Shown here one piece after another: positions 53,985-61,890 of a stretch of 64,000 nucleotides of DNA. Source of the DNA: Bradyrhizobium sp. KBS0727 (GTDB taxonomy: Bacteria > Pseudomonadota > Alphaproteobacteria > Rhizobiales > Xanthobacteraceae); contig NZ_CP042176.1 in assembly GCF_005937885.2 (NCBI RefSeq), positions 3,157,501 through 3,221,500 on the forward strand. The letters are read 5' to 3'. Position numbers and translations under genes: made by a program. The notes beneath the pieces are model-generated. The model had not been told where the DNA came from, did no database searches, and saw only the letters and a list, made by a program, of their open reading frames with translations. Numbering within the stretch: the first letter of the stretch is position 1; each line of letters opens with the position of its first letter.

Positions 53985-54533
53985 ATGCGCTTGCTGCCGA
54001 TGAAAGAGCCGGACAAGGCCTGGCGCTCGATCAAGAGCCAGTGGAAGAAGGACGCTGAAGCCGTCGGGGAGGACTATTCCACCCTCGCGATCGGCAGCTA
54101 CGCCGTCATTGACGGCCTGATCAGGGACGAGAAAAACCCGAGCCTCTTCTGCCTTTCCGAAGGGGACCGGTCGCATGCGGTCTGCCAGGTCAGCCGCATC
54201 ATGATGAGCAAATATCCCGCGCCGACGCTGCGCGCGCGCTTCACCACCCTGTCGCCGGTCTACGAACTCGGCATTGTCGGCCTCGCCCAATACGCCCAGA
54301 TCATGGTCGCGCTGTTCTCCGGCATCGTATGGCTGTCGCGGGATACGCTGTCGGGGAACCACATCCGCTTCTTCCTGAAGAGCCCGGGCGACGCCCAGTT
54401 TTTCACAGCCCTGCGCATTGAATCCGCGCTGTCGCCGTTCTCGAAGTTCACGATCGACGGGTCCCTGATCGAATGCAGCATGAGGGAAGCGGAGACCGCC
54501 GAGGTGGACGAGATGGCGAAGGCAATGGCCTGA
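53985..54533 (+). CDS. Conserved hypothetical protein
   Basis: A 182-residue protein starting MRLLPMKEPDKAWRSIKSQW. Residues 100-150 hold hydrophobic segments (IVGLAQYAQIMVALFSGIVWL) and a late polar part DAQFFTALRIESALSPFSKF. ATG 53985 or ATG 54000 are the possible starts; the open frame further upstream is unsupported. It lies inside the segment bounded by the two 46-bp repeats. No family recognised. Confidence 0.65.
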   Translation: MRLLPMKEPDKAWRSIKSQWKKDAEAVGEDYSTLAIGSYAVIDGLIRDEKNPSLFCLSEGDRSHAVCQVSRIMMSKYPAPTLRARFTTLSPVYELGIVGLAQYAQIMVALFSGIVWLSRDTLSGNHIRFFLKSPGDAQFFTALRIESALSPFSKFTIDGSLIECSMREAETAEVDEMAKAMA

Positions 54534-54576
54534 TTTGCTGTTCTTGTTTTCGCGCGTTTTCTACCGCAGATAAGTC

Positions 54577-54591
54577 TACGCAATCTGCGTA
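54577..54591. promoter_or_regulatory. Perfect palindrome TACGCA-ATC-TGCGTA
   Basis: A 6-3-6 perfect dyad 187 bp before the chosen start of the GGDEF-EAL gene; an operator candidate. Confidence 0.4.
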
Positions 54592-54616
54592 AACTTGATT
54601 GCTACGCGAACCGGCA

Positions 54617-54662
54617 TCCACCCACGGATCAAGTCCGAGGGCATGCTTCGCTTGAAAACGCT
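54617..54662 (+). repeat. 46-bp direct repeat, copy 2
   Basis: Same sequence and orientation as 53427-53472, 1190 bp apart; the segment between holds two small genes. Confidence 0.92.
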
Positions 54663-54777
54663 TGGCCTATTTAACTTCGCGATAACTCACTTTGCTAACG
54701 CCCCCTTGGGTGGTGTCCCCCTACAACACGCGCCTGTGGGGGCAGCAAGAATGCTGGACGGTTCGTCTCAAGGCATC

Positions 54778-57465
54778 ATGACGGGGAGTTCGCGCGGATC
54801 GATCGGCGGCATGCTGTCCCGGTTCAGAGTAGGCGCGATTCAATGGCTCGTGCTGTGCGGCATCGCGCTCGTGATCGCGATTGCGCTCGGTACCGCCTAC
54901 TTCGCCCTGCAATTCCGCCAGCGCGCCCTCGAGGTCGCCGAGCGCGAGCAGAACAACACGGCGCTGCTGCTGTCGCGCCACTTCGATCAGCAACTCGGCG
55001 ATCTCCAGCACGTCCACAACGAGGTCATCGCCTACATGCAGGCGAGCGCCGGCGAGACCGCCGACGAATTCGAAACGTCGATGTCGACATTATCGGCGCA
55101 CGAAATGCTGCGCACCAAGCTGGAGGCGCTGCCGCAGCCCAACGGCCTGCATCTCTACAATGCGGCGGGAAAACTGATCAACGCGACCGAGGTCTGGCCG
55201 GTGCCCGACGTCACGATCGCGGACCGGCGTTACTTCCAGGATTTCATATCGGGAAAACCGACGCCGGATGTCATCGTCGAGCCCGTCAAGAGCAAGGTGA
55301 CCGGGCTCTGGACCACGGTGTTCGCGCGCAAGATCGTCAACCGCCGCGGCGAGATCGTCGGTTTCGCCAGCAGGGCGCTGCGGCCTTCGCATTTTGAGGG
55401 CTTCGTCGCGTCGTTGGCGCTGGACCGCGACACCGGAATTTCGGTCATCCATCGCGACGGCACCATCATCGCGCGCTACCCGCGGAATGACAAGTATGTC
55501 GGCCGTAACGTGTCGGGGTTGCCGCAGTTTCGCCGCGCCATGGAGCTCAACGGCAACATTTCGGGTCGGTTCAAGAGCAGCCTCGGCGAAGACCTGATCG
55601 GCTCCGTCAGGCCGCTGACACATTTCCCGATCGTCATCGTCTCGGCAGCCGACACCGCCACCGCGCTGGCCGATTGGCGGGCGCAGACCAAGCTGCAGTT
55701 TTTCGCCGCGGTACTGGCCGTCGTCGTCGTCGTCGTCATGATCTTCCTGATCGTGCGCCAACTGCAGCGCCAGCATGCCGCCGCCCAGCACAAGCTGTCG
55801 GAAAAGACTCAGCATCTCGACACCGCCATCAACAACATGACGCAGGGGTTGCTGCTGTTCGACAAAACGGGCCATCTCGTGATCTGCAACCAGCAATATA
55901 TCGACATGTTCGGGGTCTCGCCGGACGTCGTCAAACCCGGCTGCTATCTGCGCGACCTGATCCTGCACCGCCAGCAGCTCGGTTCCTTTGTCGGCGACGT
56001 CGACAGCTATTGCGCCAAGTTTCTCGATCCCAAGGGCGGCATCAACGATACCGTGACCTCGACGCCCGACGGGCGCACGATCCGGCTGATCTACAAGCGC
56101 TCGCCGGACGGCGGCTGGGCCACGACGCTGGAAGACGTCACCGAAAACCGGCGCGTCCAGGCCCAGATCGAGCATCTCGCCCATTACGATCCCCTGACCG
56201 GCCTGCCGAACCGGACGCTGTTCCAGCGCCACGCGGAAGGGTTGTTGCTCGAGACTGCAAGCGTCCAGTTCGCGATCCTCTATATCGACATCGACGAGTT
56301 CAAGGCGATCAACGATTCACTGGGCCATCTGATCGGCGACGAATTCCTCAAGGGCGTCGCGGAACGGCTGCGCCAGTCGGTCGGGCCGAGCGACTTCATC
56401 GCCCGCCTCGGCGGCGACGAGTTCGCGATCCTTCAGCACGACGTCGGGGACGACCGCGATGTCAGCGCGCTGGTCGAGCGGATTTATCAGGCGCTGCGCA
56501 CGCCGTTCGACTGCAACGGCCATCAGCTTGCCAGCGACGCCTCGATCGGCGTCGCGATCGCCCCGCGCCACGGCACCGACCTGTTCGGCCTGCTGAAGAG
56601 CGCCGACCTGGCGATGTATGCCGCGAAAGCCGCCGGCCGCCGGACGTATCGTTTCTTCGCGCCGGCGATGGAAGCCGAAGCCAACCATCGCCGCGAGATC
56701 GAGCGCGATTTGCGCGCGGCGCTGGCGGAAGACGAATTTGAAATCCACTACCAGCCGCTGGTCGATCTGCGCAGCGACGAGGTCACCGGCTGCGAGGCGC
56801 TGCTGCGCTGGCGGCATCCGGTGCGCGGCATGGTCTCGCCCGCTGACTTCATTCCGGTCGCCGAGGAAACCGGCCTGATCGAGCAGATCGGGCAATGGGT
56901 GTTGCGCACCGCCTGCGCCGAAGCGGCCACCTGGCCGGCCCATCTGCGGATCGCCGTCAACGTCTCGCCGATCCAGTTCAAGTCGGAAACGCTGTCGCTG
57001 AAGGTCGCTGCCGCACTCGCCGAAACCGGGCTCGACCCGCGCCGGCTCGAGCTCGAGATCACCGAGGCGGTGCTGATCGCCGACGACGACGCGGCGCTGG
57101 CGACGCTGAGCCAGCTTCGCGCGCTCGGGGTCAAGATTGCGCTCGACGATTTCGGAACGGGCTATTCGTCGCTGCAATACCTGCAACGCTTCCCGTTCGA
57201 CAAGATCAAGATCGACCGCAGCTTCGTCAAGGAGGTCGTTCGCAATTCCTCGTCGGCCTCGATCATCCGGGCGGTGGTCAGCATCGCCGCCGACCGCGAC
57301 ATGATCACGACAGCGGAAGGCGTCGAGACCTTGCGGCAGCGCGAAACCGTGCAGAATCTCGGCTGCACGCAGATGCAGGGATATCTGTTCAGCGCCGCGC
57401 GTCCGGCGCATGAAATCCGCGGGCTGCTGGCGGCAAGCGCCGAAGCGGTCGAAAACGCGGCCTAA
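54778..57465 (+). CDS. Membrane GGDEF-EAL protein with dCache-like sensor
   Basis: About 895 residues. Layout from the chosen start: span about 18-40; extracytoplasmic double-Cache-like sensor about 50-315 (ending VIVSAADTATALADW); span 320-342 (AAVLAVVVVVVMIFLIVRQL); PAS-like domain about 350-460; GGDEF with the active GGDEF motif at 545-549 after LPNRTLFQRH; and EAL with EALLRWRHP (about 673), NVSPIQFK and DDFGTGYSSLQYL. So both cyclase and phosphodiesterase parts look active for c-di-GMP. Start is uncertain: ATG 54778 (AAGG before it) fits the span, ATG 54751 or the open frame from 54595, which crosses the direct repeat, are alternatives. Confidence 0.92.
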   Translation: MTGSSRGSIGGMLSRFRVGAIQWLVLCGIALVIAIALGTAYFALQFRQRALEVAEREQNNTALLLSRHFDQQLGDLQHVHNEVIAYMQASAGETADEFETSMSTLSAHEMLRTKLEALPQPNGLHLYNAAGKLINATEVWPVPDVTIADRRYFQDFISGKPTPDVIVEPVKSKVTGLWTTVFARKIVNRRGEIVGFASRALRPSHFEGFVASLALDRDTGISVIHRDGTIIARYPRNDKYVGRNVSGLPQFRRAMELNGNISGRFKSSLGEDLIGSVRPLTHFPIVIVSAADTATALADWRAQTKLQFFAAVLAVVVVVVMIFLIVRQLQRQHAAAQHKLSEKTQHLDTAINNMTQGLLLFDKTGHLVICNQQYIDMFGVSPDVVKPGCYLRDLILHRQQLGSFVGDVDSYCAKFLDPKGGINDTVTSTPDGRTIRLIYKRSPDGGWATTLEDVTENRRVQAQIEHLAHYDPLTGLPNRTLFQRHAEGLLLETASVQFAILYIDIDEFKAINDSLGHLIGDEFLKGVAERLRQSVGPSDFIARLGGDEFAILQHDVGDDRDVSALVERIYQALRTPFDCNGHQLASDASIGVAIAPRHGTDLFGLLKSADLAMYAAKAAGRRTYRFFAPAMEAEANHRREIERDLRAALAEDEFEIHYQPLVDLRSDEVTGCEALLRWRHPVRGMVSPADFIPVAEETGLIEQIGQWVLRTACAEAATWPAHLRIAVNVSPIQFKSETLSLKVAAALAETGLDPRRLELEITEAVLIADDDAALATLSQLRALGVKIALDDFGTGYSSLQYLQRFPFDKIKIDRSFVKEVVRNSSSASIIRAVVSIAADRDMITTAEGVETLRQRETVQNLGCTQMQGYLFSAARPAHEIRGLLAASAEAVENAA

Positions 57466-57527
57466 GGGCCGGAACTCTCGCCATAGCAACGCGTTCTGCT
57501 GCCGGGGCCGACCGATGCAGGACGTAA

Positions 57528-57824
57528 ATGCGAATTTCGATGGTCGCGGCGGCCCTGCTGCTGCTTGGCAGTTCGCTCGCGCGTGCGGAGACCGGGAAGG
57601 CCTCCTATTATCACGGCATAGGCAAGCGCGGTGAAATGACCTGCGCCCATCGCAGCCGGCCGTTCGGCAGCATGGTCCGGGTCTCCTCCGGCAATCACAG
57701 CATTCAATGTCGCGTCAACGACCGCGGGCCCTTCGTTCGCGGCCGCATTATCGATGTCTCGATTGGCGCGGCGAGAGCGCTGGGAATGATGAAAGCCGGC
57801 GTCATCAAGGTCTCGATCGAATAG
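57528..57824 (+). CDS. RlpA-like septal-ring/double-psi beta-barrel protein
   Basis: A 98-residue short RlpA-type protein, signal peptide 1-20 (ending ARA). The DPBB domain shows the GKASYYHGIGKRGEMTCAHR start and the RVNDRGPFVRGRIIDVS signature, then SIGAARALGMMKAGVIKVSI. RlpA proteins are lytic transglycosylases or wall-binding; the catalytic Asp in NDRGP is kept. It lacks the SPOR domain of the long form. Frequent small version in Bradyrhizobium (recalled). No operon partner. Confidence 0.88.
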   Translation: MRISMVAAALLLLGSSLARAETGKASYYHGIGKRGEMTCAHRSRPFGSMVRVSSGNHSIQCRVNDRGPFVRGRIIDVSIGAARALGMMKAGVIKVSIE

Positions 57825-57848
57825 CGGGCTGCGGTTGCCGGCCGGTCG

Positions 57849-60311
57849 CTACGCGCTATCAGGCTTTTGCGCCGAAATCGCTTTTCGCAGAATCCGCGAC
57901 AGCAACTCGACCGAATAGGGCTTCTGGATCAGCTCGAAGCCGTGGTGGGCATTTTCCGCCAGCACGTTGCTGTAGCCGCTGGTCAGCACCACCGGCAGGC
58001 CGGGGTAGCGCTCGCGGATGATATTGGCGAGTTCGACGCCGTTCATGCCGGGCATGATGACGTCGGAGAACACCAGATCGGCGGAAAACTCGTCTGCGGC
58101 CAGCATGGCGAGCGCGCTACTGGCGTTGGCGGCGCGGCGGACGGTGTAGCCGAGATCCTCCAGCAGTTCGGTGGAAAAGCGGCCGACGTCGTCGTTGTCT
58201 TCGACCACCAGCACGCGATAGCCGCGGCCCCGCGTGGCGGGCTCGCTGGCGGCTGCGGCCGCTTCGATCGCATCCGTCGGCATCTCGGCCTGCGGCAGAT
58301 AGATCGTGAAGGTCGCACCCTGGCCGGGCAGGCTTTTTACCTCGATGTCGCCGCCGGACTGTTTGGCAAAGCCGAAGGCCTGGCTGAGGCCTAATCCGGT
58401 TCCCTTGCCGACTTCCTTGGTGGTGAAGAACGGCTCGAAGATCGCATCGAGCTGGTCGGCGGCGATGCCGGTGCCGGTGTCGGCTATGGCGATGGCGACG
58501 AAGTCGCCGCTGCGGGCGGACTGGGCCCGGAGCGGGGGGATGGCGCGCAGCTTGCGGACGCTGATCGTGAGCTGGCCTTCGCCGTCCATGGCATCGCGGG
58601 CATTGACGGCGAGGTTGATCAGGGCGGTCTCGAACTGCGCGATGTCGGCGATCGCAAAACAATCGGTGCTTGTCAGGTCGACCTCGATCCTGATCCGGGC
58701 GCCGACGAGGGGACGAATAAGCCGCGCCACGGCGTCGACCTGGCTGCCGACGTTGAAGATCTGCGGCTTCAGCGGCTGGCGGCGGGCAAACGCCAGCAAC
58801 TGCGCGGTCAGCTTGGACGCCCGTTCCACCGTCTCGGAAATCGCATCGACGTAGCGCCGCCGGCGCTCCTCCGGCAATTCGCGGCGGCGCAGGAAGTCGG
58901 TTGCCGAGCGAATGATGGTCAGGAGATTGTTGAAATCGTGGGCCACGCCGCCGGTCAACTGGCCGACCGCTTCCATCTTCTGCGACTGCCGCAGCACTTC
59001 CTCGGCCTGGCGGCGCTCGGTAACATCCACGGCTTCCGGCACCGCGCCGATGATGGTGCCGTGCCGGTCGCGCATCGGGCGCATCGCGAAGTCGAAATAG
59101 CGCTCGCCGATCGGCAGGTTAAGCCGCATCTCGGTCCGGACTTCTTCGCCCTTGATCACGGCGAAGAAGGCGTCACGGACAATGTCGCGCATGCCCTCGG
59201 TTTCGGAAAACCACGGCGTCGTCCAGTACGGCGTGCCGATCACGTCGATGGCCTTGGCGTGGATGCCGTCGAGCGACGTCCGGTTGGCGTAGAGCAGGTC
59301 GCCTTCGGAATTGAGCAGTCCCTGATACTGATGGCTGGTCTCGAAGATCGCGCGCATCTGCGCTTCGTTGGATTCGAGCTGCGCGGTTCGCTCCGCAATC
59401 CGCTGCTCGAGGGTTTCGTTCAGCCGGCGCAAATCGCTTTCGGCCTGCTTCGATGCGGTGATGTCGTGGGCGACGCCGATGAAGCCGATATGATTGCCGG
59501 TCGGATCCCAGCGCGGCTGGGATTCCGATCGCAGCCAGCGCCATTCGCCGTGGGCATTCCGGTAGCGGGCCTCCAGCACGAACGGCTTCAGCGAGGCCTC
59601 GCCCGCCACCGATTCCTGCAGGATGCGCTGCAAATCGTCCGGATGCAGCACCTTGCGCCAGTCGAACGCGACGGCTTGCTCGAACGGCAATCCCAGAAAA
59701 TCGACATAGGCCTGGTTGGCGAACGATCGCGTGCGGTCGAGCTTGGTAACCCAGATCGGCACCGGCGCGCTGTCGGCGATCAGCCGGAAGCGTTCCTCGC
59801 TCTCGCGCAGGGTAGCTTGCGCCAGCATTTGATCTGTCACGTCGAGGTCGGCGCCGATCAGGCGCTGCGCGCGGCCGTTGGGCGAGCGCTCGATCCGGGC
59901 AACCACGCGGATCCATCTGATCTCGCCGTCATTGGGCCGGATGATGCGGTATTCGTCCGAATAGTCCGCGCTCGCGCTCCGCAGTGTTCCGAACAGGTGT
60001 TTGACCGTCCGCTCGCGATCTTCCGGGTGGATGCGACCGACCCAATCCCCATAGGTCTCGTTCTCGGCCTCCGGCGGCAGCCCGTGAACGAGAAGATATT
60101 CGGGGGAGCGGCGGTTCTTGACGCCGTCGCGGAAGTCGATTTCGAGTCCGCCGACGCGCGCGATGCGCTGGATCCGGGCCAGTTCGGCTTCGCGTTCCTG
60201 CAGCGCGCGATGCGCCTTGTCGCGTTCGCGCGCAATCTCCTCCAGATGCTGCCGCAGCCGTTCGGCAGCTTCAACTTCGGGCAGGACATTCGAAGGTTCG
60301 GAAGGGGTCAT
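57849..60311 (-). CDS. PAS-domain hybrid histidine kinase (soluble)
   Basis: An 820-residue kinase. Layout: N-terminal coiled-coil of about 45 residues (EVEAAERLRQHLEEIAREx..), PAS 1 at about 50-160, PAS 2 about 170-295, coil ETLEQRIAERTAQLE, PAS 3 about 320-435, HisKA with His458 in LTGGVAHDFNNLL, HATPase with IADTGTGIA and GKGTGLGLS, and a C-terminal receiver with Asp750 in FSDVIMPGMNGVE. No transmembrane segments. ATG 60311 was preferred over TTG 60323, which is too close to its ribosome site. The AHDFNNLLT H-box is of the type used with self-contained receivers. It follows the RlpA gene on the opposite strand. Confidence 0.93.
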   Translation of the reverse strand: MTPSEPSNVLPEVEAAERLRQHLEEIARERDKAHRALQEREAELARIQRIARVGGLEIDFRDGVKNRRSPEYLLVHGLPPEAENETYGDWVGRIHPEDRERTVKHLFGTLRSASADYSDEYRIIRPNDGEIRWIRVVARIERSPNGRAQRLIGADLDVTDQMLAQATLRESEERFRLIADSAPVPIWVTKLDRTRSFANQAYVDFLGLPFEQAVAFDWRKVLHPDDLQRILQESVAGEASLKPFVLEARYRNAHGEWRWLRSESQPRWDPTGNHIGFIGVAHDITASKQAESDLRRLNETLEQRIAERTAQLESNEAQMRAIFETSHQYQGLLNSEGDLLYANRTSLDGIHAKAIDVIGTPYWTTPWFSETEGMRDIVRDAFFAVIKGEEVRTEMRLNLPIGERYFDFAMRPMRDRHGTIIGAVPEAVDVTERRQAEEVLRQSQKMEAVGQLTGGVAHDFNNLLTIIRSATDFLRRRELPEERRRRYVDAISETVERASKLTAQLLAFARRQPLKPQIFNVGSQVDAVARLIRPLVGARIRIEVDLTSTDCFAIADIAQFETALINLAVNARDAMDGEGQLTISVRKLRAIPPLRAQSARSGDFVAIAIADTGTGIAADQLDAIFEPFFTTKEVGKGTGLGLSQAFGFAKQSGGDIEVKSLPGQGATFTIYLPQAEMPTDAIEAAAAASEPATRGRGYRVLVVEDNDDVGRFSTELLEDLGYTVRRAANASSALAMLAADEFSADLVFSDVIMPGMNGVELANIIRERYPGLPVVLTSGYSNVLAENAHHGFELIQKPYSVELLSRILRKAISAQKPDSA

Positions 60312-60367
60312 ACGCGACGGCAACCTCTGCCGACACTCTCACACACCAGGCGGCAATTTTGCCAGCG

Positions 60368-61141
60368 TCATTTGCTCTTGCCGGGCGACCGGCAATTGTA
60401 GGCCTTGCGGAATCCGGCGCCTTGCGCGTCCTCCTCGGAACAAAACCAGCGATCCGGGTTGGTCAGGCCCGGATAGGAGCGGCAGGCCTGTAGATGATAG
60501 ATGCCGAGATTGCCGGTGACGCGGGCGCGGACAGCATACTTGCCCTTGATGCTGCAGCCGGGCGGCTGGGCGATGTCCTCGGGGAACAAGGCTTCGCGGA
60601 TTTCGCGGTCGCGGTCGGCGCGGCATGAGCCGCCGAGCAGGGCGCCGTCCTTGCGCCCGACGCGGAACTCGCGCGGCGCCACGAAGCAGCCTTTCCACAG
60701 GCCGAGCTTGTCGTCCCTGGCCCTGGCCTCGTCCTCCTTGAAACGTCCCGTTGCCGAGGATTCGACATTCAGGGCAAAACCCTGGCGGACCAGTAACTCG
60801 CCGAGGCCGGTCGTCTCGCCCTCGACCTTGCAGACGCCAAGATGCCGCTTTCTGTACGTGGGGTCCACGCCCAGATCGTCACAGCGCACGGCACGGCCGC
60901 CGATCAATTTGGTCAGTTGGTCGCGCGCCTCGACGCCGCAGGTCCAGCTATCGGCATGATCGTCGATGCAGAGCTGGTCGAAGGCGGGGGCGTCGATGCC
61001 GTCGAGGCGGTAGGTCACATTGCCGAGCTGCAGCGTGCTGCCGTCGCGGATGGTGGGAGAGGCTGCCCAGGTCGGGCTCGCGGAGAGAACGGCCAGCGAC
61101 AGAGCCGCAACCAAGGAAACGCGTGACTGCATTTGTTTCAT
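60368..61141 (-). CDS. Secreted thermonuclease-family nuclease
   Basis: A 257-residue protein with signal peptide (ending TWAAS near residue 26). An SNase-type OB-fold at about 30-135 shows the start [20 protein letters not shown] and the Asp/Arg/Glu pattern of the active site in [20 protein letters not shown] with a following AxNVESSA. A distinct C-terminal part (about 160-250) with several Cys pairs ([29 protein letters not shown]) is a small disulfide-rich domain seen after SNase in Bradyrhizobium proteins (recalled). ATG 61141 chosen; ATG 61132 also possible. Confidence 0.85.
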   Translation of the reverse strand: MKQMQSRVSLVAALSLAVLSASPTWAASPTIRDGSTLQLGNVTYRLDGIDAPAFDQLCIDDHADSWTCGVEARDQLTKLIGGRAVRCDDLGVDPTYRKRHLGVCKVEGETTGLGELLVRQGFALNVESSATGRFKEDEARARDDKLGLWKGCFVAPREFRVGRKDGALLGGSCRADRDREIREALFPEDIAQPPGCSIKGKYAVRARVTGNLGIYHLQACRSYPGLTNPDRWFCSEEDAQGAGFRKAYNCRSPGKSK

Positions 61142-61520
61142 TTCAAAATGTTTTGTGTACCTGCGCGCGCGTTCTAGCACATGCCGCCATCGGGGAAACC
61201 AAGCGCACGGGTCTCGGGTCTTATGTATCTGTCACGTTTATGCCGTGGAGATTTAAAGCTTCAAGGAGAGCTTCGATAAGCTCGGGTTCAAGCCTGTGGG
61301 CAAATGCGGTATGAGCTCGTTAATCTGGTCAAATGTGATGAAGCCGTGTCGGCCACCGATTTCGACGGCTCGTCGGATGATCGCATGCCAGTCCATTCAA
61401 CTGCTCTCGAAATTTGCCCCTCTATGAAAGGCGAGACGGAGCGAGCCCATTGACTTCGTAAGAACAAAAGAAGAACATATCTTTCCTCCGCTCTCCTTGA
61501 GATACCGCCGAGATACCGCC
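61142..61520. other. Region holding the broken sigma-1.1-like gene and the 61521 leader
   Basis: Besides the pseudogene at 61221-61396, two direct copies of GAGATACCGCC at 61498-61520 stand directly before the next start. Nothing else recognised. Confidence 0.5.
61221..61396 (-). pseudogene. Broken small protein with sigma-70 region 1.1-like domain
   Basis: ATG 61396 opens a frame reading MDWHAIIRRAVEIGGRHGFI then TFDQINELIPH, and the other minus frame continues LEPELIEALLEALNLHGINV to a TAA at 61221-61223. Joined they give a 58-residue protein resembling RpoD region 1.1 (GYVTYDELN...GINVVE pattern), which I recall as a standalone small gene in Bradyrhizobium. One base is missing around 61285-61305. 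The short frame was below ordinary length limits. Confidence 0.55.
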
Positions 61521-61730
61521 ATGTCGTTCACCCCCCAGCCGTCGCCCCAGCCAGATGACGGGCTGGAAGCCGCCGTGGATCAGGCCATTACCGCCTGCGG
61601 CGGTGATATGCGGGCGACCATTCGGGCGTTGATCGTGGCCAACGATTATCTGGAGACCGAGGTGGGTGAGCTGATGAAGGCGGTGAGCCACGCCTATGCG
61701 CGCGGCCGGTTTAACAGCTATTCCGGCTGA
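61521..61730 (+). CDS. Small conserved hypothetical protein
   Basis: A 69-residue protein reading MSFTPQPSPQPDDGLEAAVD and then QAITACGGDMRATIRALIVAN with an acidic-helical end. The CGGDMRATIRALIVANDYLE block is recalled as a common rhizobial short-protein motif. No ribosome site but two direct GAGATACCGCC repeats precede it, so the start may lie at the upstream frame (61497). Function unknown. Confidence 0.72.
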   Translation: MSFTPQPSPQPDDGLEAAVDQAITACGGDMRATIRALIVANDYLETEVGELMKAVSHAYARGRFNSYSG

Positions 61731-61890
61731 AATAGCGCCTTGACGCAAACGGGCGCCAGGGCCCCGGCCCGGCGGGTCGGCACGAGAGAGTTGCCTCGGT
61801 CGATTTTTGCTGTACGACGGGTTTGTTACCCGCATCCCCGCATGTCACATTGCGGGTGAGGATCCTGCCCGAAGCTCAAGCAAGAAGCAC

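Noticed and set aside
61740..61890. Cobalamin riboswitch upstream of pccA
   Set aside because: Small local hairpins exist (CCCGCA...TGCGGG) but no B12-box-like core is visible.
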